Shown here one piece after another: positions 1 to 5,833 of a stretch of DNA of 11,885 bases. A program made the position numbers and the translations under genes. Positions within the stretch are counted from its first letter, which is position 1, and every line of letters starts with the position of its first letter. Under the pieces are notes generated by a model. It was not told the DNA's origin and made no database searches. It saw only the letters and a list, made by a program, of their open reading frames with translations. Source of the stretch: Beijerinckiaceae bacterium (GTDB lineage Bacteria > Pseudomonadota > Alphaproteobacteria > Rhizobiales > Beijerinckiaceae); contig CANGRU010000019.1 of the NCBI GenBank assembly GCA_947456315.1, positions 1 to 11,885 of the forward strand, in the 5' to 3' direction.

Positions 1-583
1 CATCGAACGCTGTCAGCGGCTCGACCTTGTCCTCATCGGCCACAACAGGAGCCGGTTCAGATGCGACAGGGAGAGCGGGCTCCGTCTTCTCGTCTTCCAG
101 AGGCGGAAACACAAATTTGAAATCGCGCAAAGCAGCGGGACGCTCGGCTGTCTCGACGGCTTCCTCTACAACAGGCTCAAGCTCGGCTGCGGGTTCGGGT
201 TTGGGTTCTGGTGCGGGCTCCACAAAGAGCGAGGGCGCATCGCGAAACATCGGCGCGCGCGCAACAAAGTCACGCGGCTCATCAAAATTGGGCTCGGCAA
301 ATGTCGGGGCAACAGGGGCCACAACGGGCGGCATCGACGCGGCGGGCTCGAGTGTCTCCTCGCGCGGCGCCATCTGCGCACCAGACAGAGCTGAGGCAAG
401 ACGATCGACACGGGCGATCAAGGCCGCAATGGCCATGATCACAAGACCAGCGGCACCAGCAACCGCACCGGCGATGAAGGTTGCCCAGCCGCGCTCGACC
501 TGAATGATGCTCTCACCAATCACCAGACCATAGACGCCTGTGATGCTCAGGAGCGCACCCGCCCCGGCCACAATCCATTTCAT
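1..583 (-). CDS. Membrane-anchored protein with acidic Pro/Glu-rich tail, partial
   Basis: The reading frame starts at the ATG read leftward from 583 and stays open for 194 codons to the window edge, so the C-terminus is missing. The protein begins MKWIVAGAGALLSITGVYGLV. It has two hydrophobic segments, at about residues 3-24 and 34-58, joined by a short loop containing GESIIQVERGW. From about residue 70 it becomes a long low-complexity stretch rich in Pro, Glu, Ala and Val, with runs such as EPAPEPKPEPAAE. This suggests a two-helix membrane anchor with a disordered cytoplasmic tail, perhaps leading to a domain beyond the edge. I do not recognise the family. No strong Shine-Dalgarno lies before the ATG (GGGAC about 10 nt upstream). 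The plus-strand frame over the same bases is Ser/Ala/Gly low-complexity and looks like an antisense shadow. Confidence is good that it is a gene; function is unknown. Confidence 0.72.
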   Translation of the reverse strand, partial: MKWIVAGAGALLSITGVYGLVIGESIIQVERGWATFIAGAVAGAAGLVIMAIAALIARVDRLASALSGAQMAPREETLEPAASMPPVVAPVAPTFAEPNFDEPRDFVARAPMFRDAPSLFVEPAPEPKPEPAAELEPVVEEAVETAERPAALRDFKFVFPPLEDEKTEPALPVASEPAPVVADEDKVEPLTAFD

Positions 584-640
584 GTCACATCAGTCCCGGA
601 GAGCAGCAGAGAGGCTGCAATTTCAAAACAAGCTAAGCTC

Positions 641-669
641 TTTTTAGCCACTGGGGCATTGTTTTGCAA
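641..669 (-). promoter_or_regulatory. Possible promoter for the leftmost membrane-protein gene
   Basis: Read on the minus strand, TTGCAA (669 to 664) is followed after exactly 17 nt by TAAAAA (646 to 641). Each hexamer matches four of six positions of the sigma-70-type TTGACA/TATAAT consensus. Transcription would begin near 634 and give a leader of about 50 nt before the ATG at 583. The region between this gene and the terminator at 716-735 is locally AT-rich, which fits. This is consensus matching by eye only. Confidence 0.3.
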
Positions 670-715
670 AAAATCGGCTCAGCGCCCTGCCCGTCAGGCC
701 TGCACCAAACGCAAA

Positions 716-735
716 CGGGGCCCCGAAGGGCCCCG
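716..735 (-). terminator. Intrinsic terminator of the PuuD-like gene (UUCG tetraloop)
   Basis: A perfect 8-bp inverted repeat, CGGGGCCC / GGGCCCCG, encloses a 4-nt loop that reads TTCG on the minus strand, an extra-stable tetraloop. The hairpin lies 21 nt past the stop codon of the minus-strand gene at 757-1353. It is followed in that direction by TTTGCGTTTGG, a short interrupted T-run. Position, stem strength and polarity fit rho-independent termination of that gene and insulation of the next minus-strand gene. Confidence 0.75.
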
Positions 736-756
736 CCAAGCTTTTGATCTATATGA

Positions 757-1353
757 TCAGAGGCCGCCGTTTTGCTGGGCGACCATCATGTAGAGCATGC
801 CGATCGAGAACATGGTGTTGAAGCGCGAGGCCATCAAAGCAATCTTGGCAGATGCGGCTTTTTCCTCAGCGGAGGCCTCAACAATGCCGAGCACCTTCTT
901 CTGATTCGGCCAGATGATGAACCAGACGTTGAAGGCCATGACCAGCGCCATCCACATGCCGATGCCAATGGCCAGCACGTTCTTCTGCAAGGTCAGAGCG
1001 TCGAGAATGTAGCCGTTCATCCAGGCGAGCAGCAGACCGGTGACCACTGTTGCCAGCGCGCCATAACGGAACCACCACAACACATTCGGTGCGATGAATT
1101 TTGTAATCGCAGCGCGATGTTCAGCCGGCTCGATCTTCGGCACAGTCGGAACCTGCACGAAGTTGAGATACCACAACAGGCCGATCCACATCACCCCGGA
1201 CAGAACGTGCAGCCAACGCATGACAAATGCGCCCCAAGCGTGGCTGAACTGGACGGGCTGACCCGTGACAGCGCCAGCAACGACGACAATCGCGATCAGC
1301 AGGATGAGACCTGCGAGCAAAGTACGCGGAAGAGACTGGAAGATGGATGCCAT
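757..1353 (-). CDS. PuuD-type (urate hydroxylase N-terminal domain) integral membrane protein
   Basis: A 198-residue, strongly hydrophobic protein with about five membrane segments, at roughly residues 11-30, 42-66, 92-112, 125-147 and 175-193. Features such as RWLHVLSGVMWIG (residues 46-58, with a possible haem-ligand His49), the WWFRYGA segment and FNVWFIIWPNQKKV (141-154) match, as I recall it, the membrane domain of PuuD. PuuD is a membrane-bound bacterial urate oxidase that normally carries a C-terminal cytochrome c domain. Here the protein ends right after the last helix and has no CxxCH motif, so it is a stand-alone membrane domain; urate oxidation cannot be assumed. No other purine-degradation gene is visible. 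Translation can start at 1353, with GAGGGG 9 nt upstream. A strong terminator follows the gene, and the leader holds a tandem repeat and a dyad, so it is probably monocistronic and regulated. Confident as a gene; the family call is good but the function is open. Confidence 0.8.
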   Translation of the reverse strand: MASIFQSLPRTLLAGLILLIAIVVVAGAVTGQPVQFSHAWGAFVMRWLHVLSGVMWIGLLWYLNFVQVPTVPKIEPAEHRAAITKFIAPNVLWWFRYGALATVVTGLLLAWMNGYILDALTLQKNVLAIGIGMWMALVMAFNVWFIIWPNQKKVLGIVEASAEEKAASAKIALMASRFNTMFSIGMLYMMVAQQNGGL

Positions 1354-1370
1354 TGGCCCGTGCCCCTCTT

Positions 1371-1398
1371 TTTGATTGATCTTGTTTGGTTGATCTTG
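1371..1398. repeat. Tandem 14-bp repeat in the leader of the PuuD-like gene
   Basis: Two directly abutting copies, TTTGATTGATCTTG and TTTGGTTGATCTTG, differ at one base. The array begins 17 bp upstream of the start codon of the minus-strand PuuD-like gene, just outside its ribosome binding site. It could be a pair of protein-binding sites on the same helix face region or a simple duplication in a leader; the sequence alone does not decide. Confidence 0.6.
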
Positions 1399-1442
1399 AT
1401 CCGCTCACGAGGGCCTGCGCCACCCCTGAGCTTCGTGCTGGA

Positions 1443-1470
1443 CTTTACACAAATGCGCATGGGGGTAAAG
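1443..1470. promoter_or_regulatory. 28-bp dyad, candidate operator upstream of the PuuD-like gene
   Basis: The site reads CTTTAC, 4 nt, ATGCGCAT, 4 nt, GTAAAG. The outer arms are perfect 6-bp complements and the centre is itself an 8-bp palindrome, all on one dyad axis between 1456 and 1457. It lies about 90 bp upstream of the PuuD-like start, in the 204-bp gap between two minus-strand genes. Such nested symmetry is typical of binding sites for dimeric or tetrameric regulators. It has no following T-run, so it is not an obvious terminator for the upstream deacetylase gene. Confidence 0.5.
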
Positions 1471-1557
1471 CACCAAGACTTGATGGAAACCCCTGATTTT
1501 CCTGCAATCAGCGCGATCTGTTCCATTTCGGGACGAAAGCTGGGCCACAAAGGCTGT

Positions 1558-2385
1558 TCAGCGCCCCGAACCGCCTTGGGCGACAATATCGCGGAACTTG
1601 TCCGAGAGTAAAAACTCCAGCTCCTGTTCGCGCGAATAAGTGGCCGGATCCAGCCGCTCCAGCTCAGAATCGACGCGTCCGGGATGGCACATGATCAGAT
1701 GGCGCGCGCCGGGGCTTGCCAGAAAACGCACAAAGTCTTGCGCATAATCGCGACGCGGATCGAAGGCCGAAAATCCGGCAAAGCCTTCGTTGGTGACAAA
1801 GCCTCTGGTCTGCGCCCGCGCGCCAAAACCGCGGCCCGCCAACGCCACCGTCATGGCTTTGGGCACTTGCACACCACGGCTGAGAATCCGCGCCATCGTG
1901 TCACCGCTATCGCGCATCCAGATTTTGCCGGCCAAGCCACGTTTGCTGGCCTCATCCAGCAACCAGTCGCGGATGCCGGGCAACATATGCACATGCTGAT
2001 GCCCGTCGATGAAAGCCGGGGCGCGGCCGTAATGCTCGGCAAAGGCATCGATCTGTGCGCCGATCTCGGCGCGCAGCTCTGCCTCTGGCAATTGGCGGGC
2101 ATGGGCCAGGCGGATCATCTGCAGAATGGAAGGCAGCCGGCCGTGGCGGGTGAGGCTTTTGAGGCCGGTCAGGGCTGGTCCCAAGGTCAGGTCCAGATGC
2201 AACCCCGCCTCCACCCCGTCACCGAGGGAGGCCAGATCACGGGCAGCGACCTTCCAATGAGGCCGCGTGGTCATTGCCCCTGTGGCATCCAGACGGCCCG
2301 CCTCGATGGCCTCCAGAATACCGCCAGAGACGGCCTGCGTCAGGCCATAATCGTCGGCACAAATGGTGAGGCTGCGGGCAAGCAT
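1558..2385 (-). CDS. ChbG/HpnK (YdjC-like) carbohydrate deacetylase
   Basis: A 275-residue protein of the YdjC superfamily, metal-dependent enzymes that remove N-acetyl groups from amino sugars; the length is typical. Visible motifs in order are ICADDYGLT (residues 8-16, metal-binding Asp11/12), AGLHLDLT (60-67, His63), IDGHQHVHMLPG (126-137, His129/His131) and LIMCHPG (230-236, His234). All expected catalytic and metal sites are present, so it should be active. Family members include ChbG (chitooligosaccharide deacetylase), HpnK (hopanoid-linked glucosamine) and NaxD (polyprenyl-phosphate-linked N-acetylhexosamine). No chitobiose or hopanoid gene is nearby, but the divergent neighbour is a polyprenyl-phosphate glycosyltransferase, which makes a NaxD-like role in lipid A or polysaccharide decoration the best inference. 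There is no signal peptide, so a cytoplasmic location is likely. The start at 2385 places the motif-I Asp residues at the usual distance from the N-terminus. The substrate is unproven. Confidence 0.85.
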   Translation of the reverse strand: MLARSLTICADDYGLTQAVSGGILEAIEAGRLDATGAMTTRPHWKVAARDLASLGDGVEAGLHLDLTLGPALTGLKSLTRHGRLPSILQMIRLAHARQLPEAELRAEIGAQIDAFAEHYGRAPAFIDGHQHVHMLPGIRDWLLDEASKRGLAGKIWMRDSGDTMARILSRGVQVPKAMTVALAGRGFGARAQTRGFVTNEGFAGFSAFDPRRDYAQDFVRFLASPGARHLIMCHPGRVDSELERLDPATYSREQELEFLLSDKFRDIVAQGGSGR

Positions 2386-2517
2386 TGGTCAGGTCCGGTT
2401 CGAGGCGTTGGCACCACTCTACAGGCTGCGGGCGTCTTCACCAAAACCTTGCACAAAAGGCCCTGCCGCAATAGGCATCGAACAGGACGGGACAAACCCG
2501 GAGCACACGGGAAGACG
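2386..2517. promoter_or_regulatory. Divergent intergenic promoter region
   Basis: This 132-bp gap separates the divergent deacetylase and glycosyltransferase genes and should hold both promoters. A weak plus-strand candidate is TTGCAC at 2449-2454, 17 nt, then TAGGCA at 2472-2477. A weak minus-strand candidate is TTGGTG, 17 nt, TAGAGT in the left half. Neither is a strong consensus match. The glycosyltransferase ATG at 2518 has GGGAAG about 3 nt upstream. Shared control of the two genes would fit a common pathway but is an inference. Confidence 0.3.
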
Positions 2518-3525
2518 ATGAACATGACAGGCGCCAGCCCAAAGGGAACACCGGAACTTTCCGTGGTGGTTCCTGTCTATAACGAGGCCGACAATCTGGA
2601 GGCGCTGGTTGCGCGTCTGGTGCCTGTGCTCGAGCGCATCGCCACAAGCCATGAAATCCTCTTCATCGATGATGGCTCTTCGGATGACAGCATGGCGCGC
2701 CTGCGCGACATCCATGCGCGTGATCCGCGCTGCCGCGCTGTTTCCTTCAGCCGCAACTTCGGCAAAGAGATTGCCATTGCCGCCGGCCTTGATCATGCAC
2801 GCGGACAAGCTGTCATCATCATCGATGCCGATTTGCAACATCCACCCGAAGTGATCGAGACATTCGTCGCGCGCTGGCGTGAAGGCTACAAGAATGTCTA
2901 TGGCACGCGCATCGACCGCAATGCGGATTCACCTTTGCGCCGCATGCTGACGCGCCGCTTCTATGCTTTGTTTGAAAGTTTTGGCGAGACGGGCCTGCCC
3001 GATGGCGCGGGAGATTTCCGTTTGCTGGATCGCCAAGCCGTCGAAGCTTTGAAGAGCATGCCCGAGCGTGCGCGCTTTTCCAAAGGGCTTTATGCATGGA
3101 TCGGTTTCAAATCCATCGGCGTGCCGTTTGACGTGGCAGAGCGCCATTCCGGCACAACCAAATTTTCCTACGGCAAGCTGACCCGCTTTGCGCTCGATGG
3201 CTTGATGTCCTTCTCGACACTGCCCTTGAAAGTCTGGACCTATATCGGCCTTGCCGTCTCCGCTTTCTCGCTGCTGGCGGCTCTCTATTACATTCTGCAA
3301 ACCATCTTCCATGGCATTGATGTGCCGGGCTATGCCTCGCTCATCGTGTCGATCATGTTCTTTGCCGGCGTGCAAATGCTGTCGCTGGGCATATTGGGTG
3401 AATATATCGGGCGCATCTTTGCCGAAGTGAAACGCCGCCCGCTCTATCTGGTTGCCGAGCGGCTGGAAGACGAGGCGAGTGTCGCGCCGGTCAACCCCAC
3501 GCCTGTCACCCGCGTGTCGGCCTGA
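2518..3525 (+). CDS. GtrB/DPM1-like polyprenyl-phosphate glycosyltransferase (GT2)
   Basis: A 335-residue family-2 glycosyltransferase. An N-terminal GT-A domain (about residues 13-235) carries SVVVPVYNEADN (15-26), the nucleotide-sugar site ILFIDDGSSDDS (47-58), the metal-binding DADLQHPP (103-110) and a GDFRLLDR segment (165-172). Two membrane helices follow, at about 238-262 and 273-298. This layout is that of GtrB, ArnC and dolichyl-phosphate-mannose synthase-like enzymes. These move a sugar from a nucleotide donor to undecaprenyl phosphate at the inner face of the inner membrane, for later use in O-antigen, lipid A or glycan modification. The frame is open for 278 codons upstream, but that part is antisense to the deacetylase gene. 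The ATG at 2518 follows GGGAAG and gives the normal family length. The stop lies 1 nt before the murJ start, so the two are translationally coupled. The sugar donor cannot be told from sequence. Confidence 0.9.
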   Translation: MNMTGASPKGTPELSVVVPVYNEADNLEALVARLVPVLERIATSHEILFIDDGSSDDSMARLRDIHARDPRCRAVSFSRNFGKEIAIAAGLDHARGQAVIIIDADLQHPPEVIETFVARWREGYKNVYGTRIDRNADSPLRRMLTRRFYALFESFGETGLPDGAGDFRLLDRQAVEALKSMPERARFSKGLYAWIGFKSIGVPFDVAERHSGTTKFSYGKLTRFALDGLMSFSTLPLKVWTYIGLAVSAFSLLAALYYILQTIFHGIDVPGYASLIVSIMFFAGVQMLSLGILGEYIGRIFAEVKRRPLYLVAERLEDEASVAPVNPTPVTRVSA

Positions 3526-3526
3526 C

Positions 3527-5062
3527 ATGTATAAAAACCTCCTCTCCGTTGCGGGGTTCACGCTGCTGTCACGCGTGAGCGGTTTTTTCCGCGATGTGGT
3601 TTTGGGGGCGGTGCTAGGCGCGGGCGCGCTGGCAGATGCTTTTTACATTGCCTTTCGCTTGCCCAATCATTTCCGCGCCATTTTTGGCGAAGGCGCTTTC
3701 AATGCGGCCTTTGTGCCCAGTTATGCGCGTGTGCTGGAAACACAAGGCAGTGACAAAGCGCGCCTGTTTGGCGGGCAGATTCTGACACTGCTGCTGATCT
3801 CGCAATTGGTCTTGCTGGGTGGAGCGTGGATCTTCACCGACGAGCTGGTGCGCTTGCTGGCACCGGGCCTTGCCGACCGTCCCGCGCAGCTGGCTGCCGC
3901 CGTCACCATGACACGCATCACATTCCCCTATCTCACCTGTATCACGATTGTGACGCTGCTGTCGGGCGTGCTCAATGCGCATGGCCGCTTTGCCGCTGCC
4001 GCCTTTGCGCCCGTTCTGCTCAATCTGATGATGATCGGATTTTTGGGCGCAGCCTTTCTGTTTCCCGATGCCGGATTGGCGGCCAGCTTTGGCATTTTCA
4101 CCGCAGGTCTGGCGGAACTGGCTTTGCTGATCATTGCGGCCAAACGCGCAGATGTGTTCACGCGCTGGCAGCGACCTGCATGGACAAGCGATGTGAAACA
4201 ATTTTTCACCGCACTCGGCCCCGCCGTCATCGGGTCGGCCGGTGTGCAAATCGCCATGTTTGCCGACACGATCATCGGCTCGCTTCTGCCAGCGGGTGGC
4301 ATTTCCTCGATCTATTATGCGGACCGTCTCTATCAACTGCCCATCGGCGTGATCGGCATTGCAGCAGGCACGGTGCTCTTGCCCGAAATGAGCCGCCGCT
4401 TGGCAGCGGATGACAAGCACGGTGCCTTTCACGCACAAAACCGCACGATGGCACTGACCATCGCTTTGTCAGCGCCTTTCTTTATTGCCTTCACGCTGAT
4501 CCCCGATCTCATCATGCGCGGCGTGTTTTTGCGCGGCGCTTTTGACGATGACGCCGCACAGGCCGCCGCCGCCGTTCTCTCGGCCTATGGCACAGGATTG
4601 TTTGCCATTGTGCTGATCCGTTCGGCGATTGCGAGTTTTCAGGCGCGTGGTGACACGACAACGCCGATGTTCATTTCGCTGACGGCTGTAGCTTTCAACA
4701 TTGTGCTGAAACTGGCCCTTTATGCGCCACTGGGTGCAGCCGGTCTGGCGCTTGCCACGGCCGCGGGCGCTTGGGTCAATTTCGGTCTGCTGGTGCTGCT
4801 CGCTGTGCGCGCAGGCGCGATGCAATTTGATGCGACACTGGGCAAGACCCTGGCCGCAACCCTTGTCGCCAGCCTCGCACTGGCGGGCGTGGCGATCTTC
4901 GGGCAAACACCTGTCGCGCAGATCACGGCCCATCTGCCCTTTGCCAAAGAAGCTGCTCTGGCGCTGCTCGGCCTCATCGGAGCTGCCACCTATGGGCTCA
5001 TCCTGTGGGCCGCTTTGCGGATCTGTGGCGTCAACCTGTCACGGGCCAAAGCCAAAGCCTGA
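3527..5062 (+). CDS. murJ: Lipid II flippase MurJ (MviN)
   Basis: A 511-residue polytopic membrane protein, the usual length for MurJ, which flips lipid-linked peptidoglycan precursor across the inner membrane. The N-terminus has the family signature SRVSGFFRD (residues 15-23) and GALADAFYIAFRLPNHFR (33-50). Arg16, Arg22, Asp37 and Arg50 correspond to the essential E. coli residues Arg18, Arg24, Asp39 and Arg52. YYADRLYQLPIG (263-274) matches the YYADR segment with the substrate-binding Arg270, and GTVLLPEMSR follows at 281-290. About 14 hydrophobic segments run through the protein, as expected of the MOP superfamily. The ATG at 3527 lies one base after the glycosyltransferase stop and has no Shine-Dalgarno of its own, so translation is probably coupled. 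Linkage to a polyprenyl-phosphate glycosyltransferase fits envelope biosynthesis. A role in flipping another lipid-linked sugar is less likely given the conserved charged residues. Confidence 0.95.
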   Translation: MYKNLLSVAGFTLLSRVSGFFRDVVLGAVLGAGALADAFYIAFRLPNHFRAIFGEGAFNAAFVPSYARVLETQGSDKARLFGGQILTLLLISQLVLLGGAWIFTDELVRLLAPGLADRPAQLAAAVTMTRITFPYLTCITIVTLLSGVLNAHGRFAAAAFAPVLLNLMMIGFLGAAFLFPDAGLAASFGIFTAGLAELALLIIAAKRADVFTRWQRPAWTSDVKQFFTALGPAVIGSAGVQIAMFADTIIGSLLPAGGISSIYYADRLYQLPIGVIGIAAGTVLLPEMSRRLAADDKHGAFHAQNRTMALTIALSAPFFIAFTLIPDLIMRGVFLRGAFDDDAAQAAAAVLSAYGTGLFAIVLIRSAIASFQARGDTTTPMFISLTAVAFNIVLKLALYAPLGAAGLALATAAGAWVNFGLLVLLAVRAGAMQFDATLGKTLAATLVASLALAGVAIFGQTPVAQITAHLPFAKEAALALLGLIGAATYGLILWAALRICGVNLSRAKAKA

Positions 5063-5122
5063 GGGTGACCGGATATCTTGGCCTCACAAAAACGGGCCTT
5101 GCCCAAAGCCCCCGCGCGTGGC

Positions 5123-5151
5123 TCTCTCTGGGCTCTGCATCTCCCGAGAGA
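5123..5151 (+). promoter_or_regulatory. Hairpin masking the ribosome binding site of the HAD gene
   Basis: TCTCTC (5123-5128) pairs with GAGAGA (5146-5151) and GGG (5130-5132) with CCC (5143-5145). This makes a 9-bp stem with a single-T bulge and a 10-nt loop, ending 5 nt before the ATG at 5157. The right arm contains the only Shine-Dalgarno-like sequence (GAGAG) for that start, so folding would hide it. No T-run follows, so it is not a classic terminator. It may lower expression of the HAD gene or couple it to upstream translation. Confidence 0.45.
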
Positions 5152-5156
5152 CCCTG

Positions 5157-5810
5157 ATGAGCGGCCTGTTTGTTTTTGATGCCTATGGCACCCTGTTTGA
5201 TGTGCACTCCGCCGTGGCCCGACATGCGGCAGATGTCGGCCCGCAGGCCGAGCGATTGTCCGAGCTGTGGCGCTCCAAACAGCTCGAATATACGTGGGTG
5301 CGCACACTCGCCGGTCGCTATGCCGATTTTCAGGAGCTCACCGAAGAGAGCCTCGATTATGCCGCCGACCGTTGCGGCGGGCTCACTGCCATTACCCGCG
5401 CCAGATTGCTGGCCGCCTATGCCGAGCTGTCCCCCTTCCCCGAGGTGCGGGGCGTGTTGAAGGGCCTGCGTTATCGCGGCATCAAGACCGCCATTCTCTC
5501 CAATGGCACGCCCGCCATGCTGGCCAAGGCCGTGACCTCGGCGGGGCTCGAGGGCCTGTTTGATGCGGTTCTCTCCGTTGACCCGCTCAAAATCTACAAG
5601 ACGGCACCTGCGGCCTATGAGCTGGTGGGCAGCCAGTTTGGCACCAAGCCCGACGAGGTCACCTTTCTCTCCTCGAACCGCTGGGATATAGCGGGCGCTA
5701 CAGCCTTCGGCTTTGCCTCGATCTGGGTGAACCGCACGGGCCTGCCCGACGAATATGCGGAGCTGGCGCCCAAGGCCGTGATCAAAAGCCTCGAGGCTTT
5801 GCTGGTGTGA
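5157..5810 (+). CDS. Haloacid dehalogenase type II (L-2-haloacid dehalogenase-like)
   Basis: A 217-residue HAD-superfamily hydrolase close in length and sequence to L-2-haloacid dehalogenases, which convert L-2-haloalkanoic acids to D-2-hydroxy acids through an Asp ester. All residues I recall as catalytic in L-DEX YL are present: Asp8 and Thr12 in FDAYGTLFD, Arg39 in LWRSKQLEYTW, Ser115-Asn116 in LSNGTP, Lys148 and Tyr154 around IYKTAPAAYEL, and Ser172, Asn174 and Asp177 in LSSNRWD. The usual Pro after the catalytic Lys is Thr149 here. The ATG at 5157 puts the nucleophile at the normal distance from the N-terminus; the frame is open farther upstream, but that part overlaps murJ. The gene follows murJ after 94 nt and its stop overlaps possible starts of panC. 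The physiological substrate is uncertain, since such genes are common in chromosomes without haloacid catabolism. Confidence 0.88.
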   Translation: MSGLFVFDAYGTLFDVHSAVARHAADVGPQAERLSELWRSKQLEYTWVRTLAGRYADFQELTEESLDYAADRCGGLTAITRARLLAAYAELSPFPEVRGVLKGLRYRGIKTAILSNGTPAMLAKAVTSAGLEGLFDAVLSVDPLKIYKTAPAAYELVGSQFGTKPDEVTFLSSNRWDIAGATAFGFASIWVNRTGLPDEYAELAPKAVIKSLEALLV

Positions 5811-5833
5811 TGGTGGGGAGTTTTGTGACGCGC

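Noticed and set aside
27..503. Plus-strand Ser/Ala/Gly-rich open frame at the left edge
   Set aside because: It is the reverse complement of the Glu/Pro/Ala-rich tail of the minus-strand membrane protein, which has a credible start and hydrophobic anchor.
1485..1502. Short hairpin GGAAA / TTTCC downstream of the deacetylase gene as a terminator
   Set aside because: Only 5 bp of mostly A-T pairs, an 8-nt loop and no T-run; too weak to call.
1684..2517. In-frame open extension of 278 codons upstream of the glycosyltransferase start
   Set aside because: It is antisense to the well-supported deacetylase gene, shows no domain, and the family's usual N-terminus begins just after the ATG at 2518, which has a ribosome site.
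3614..4438. Minus-strand open frame of 274 codons inside murJ
   Set aside because: It is fully antisense to a clear murJ and has low-complexity His/Gln/Arg composition with no ribosome site.
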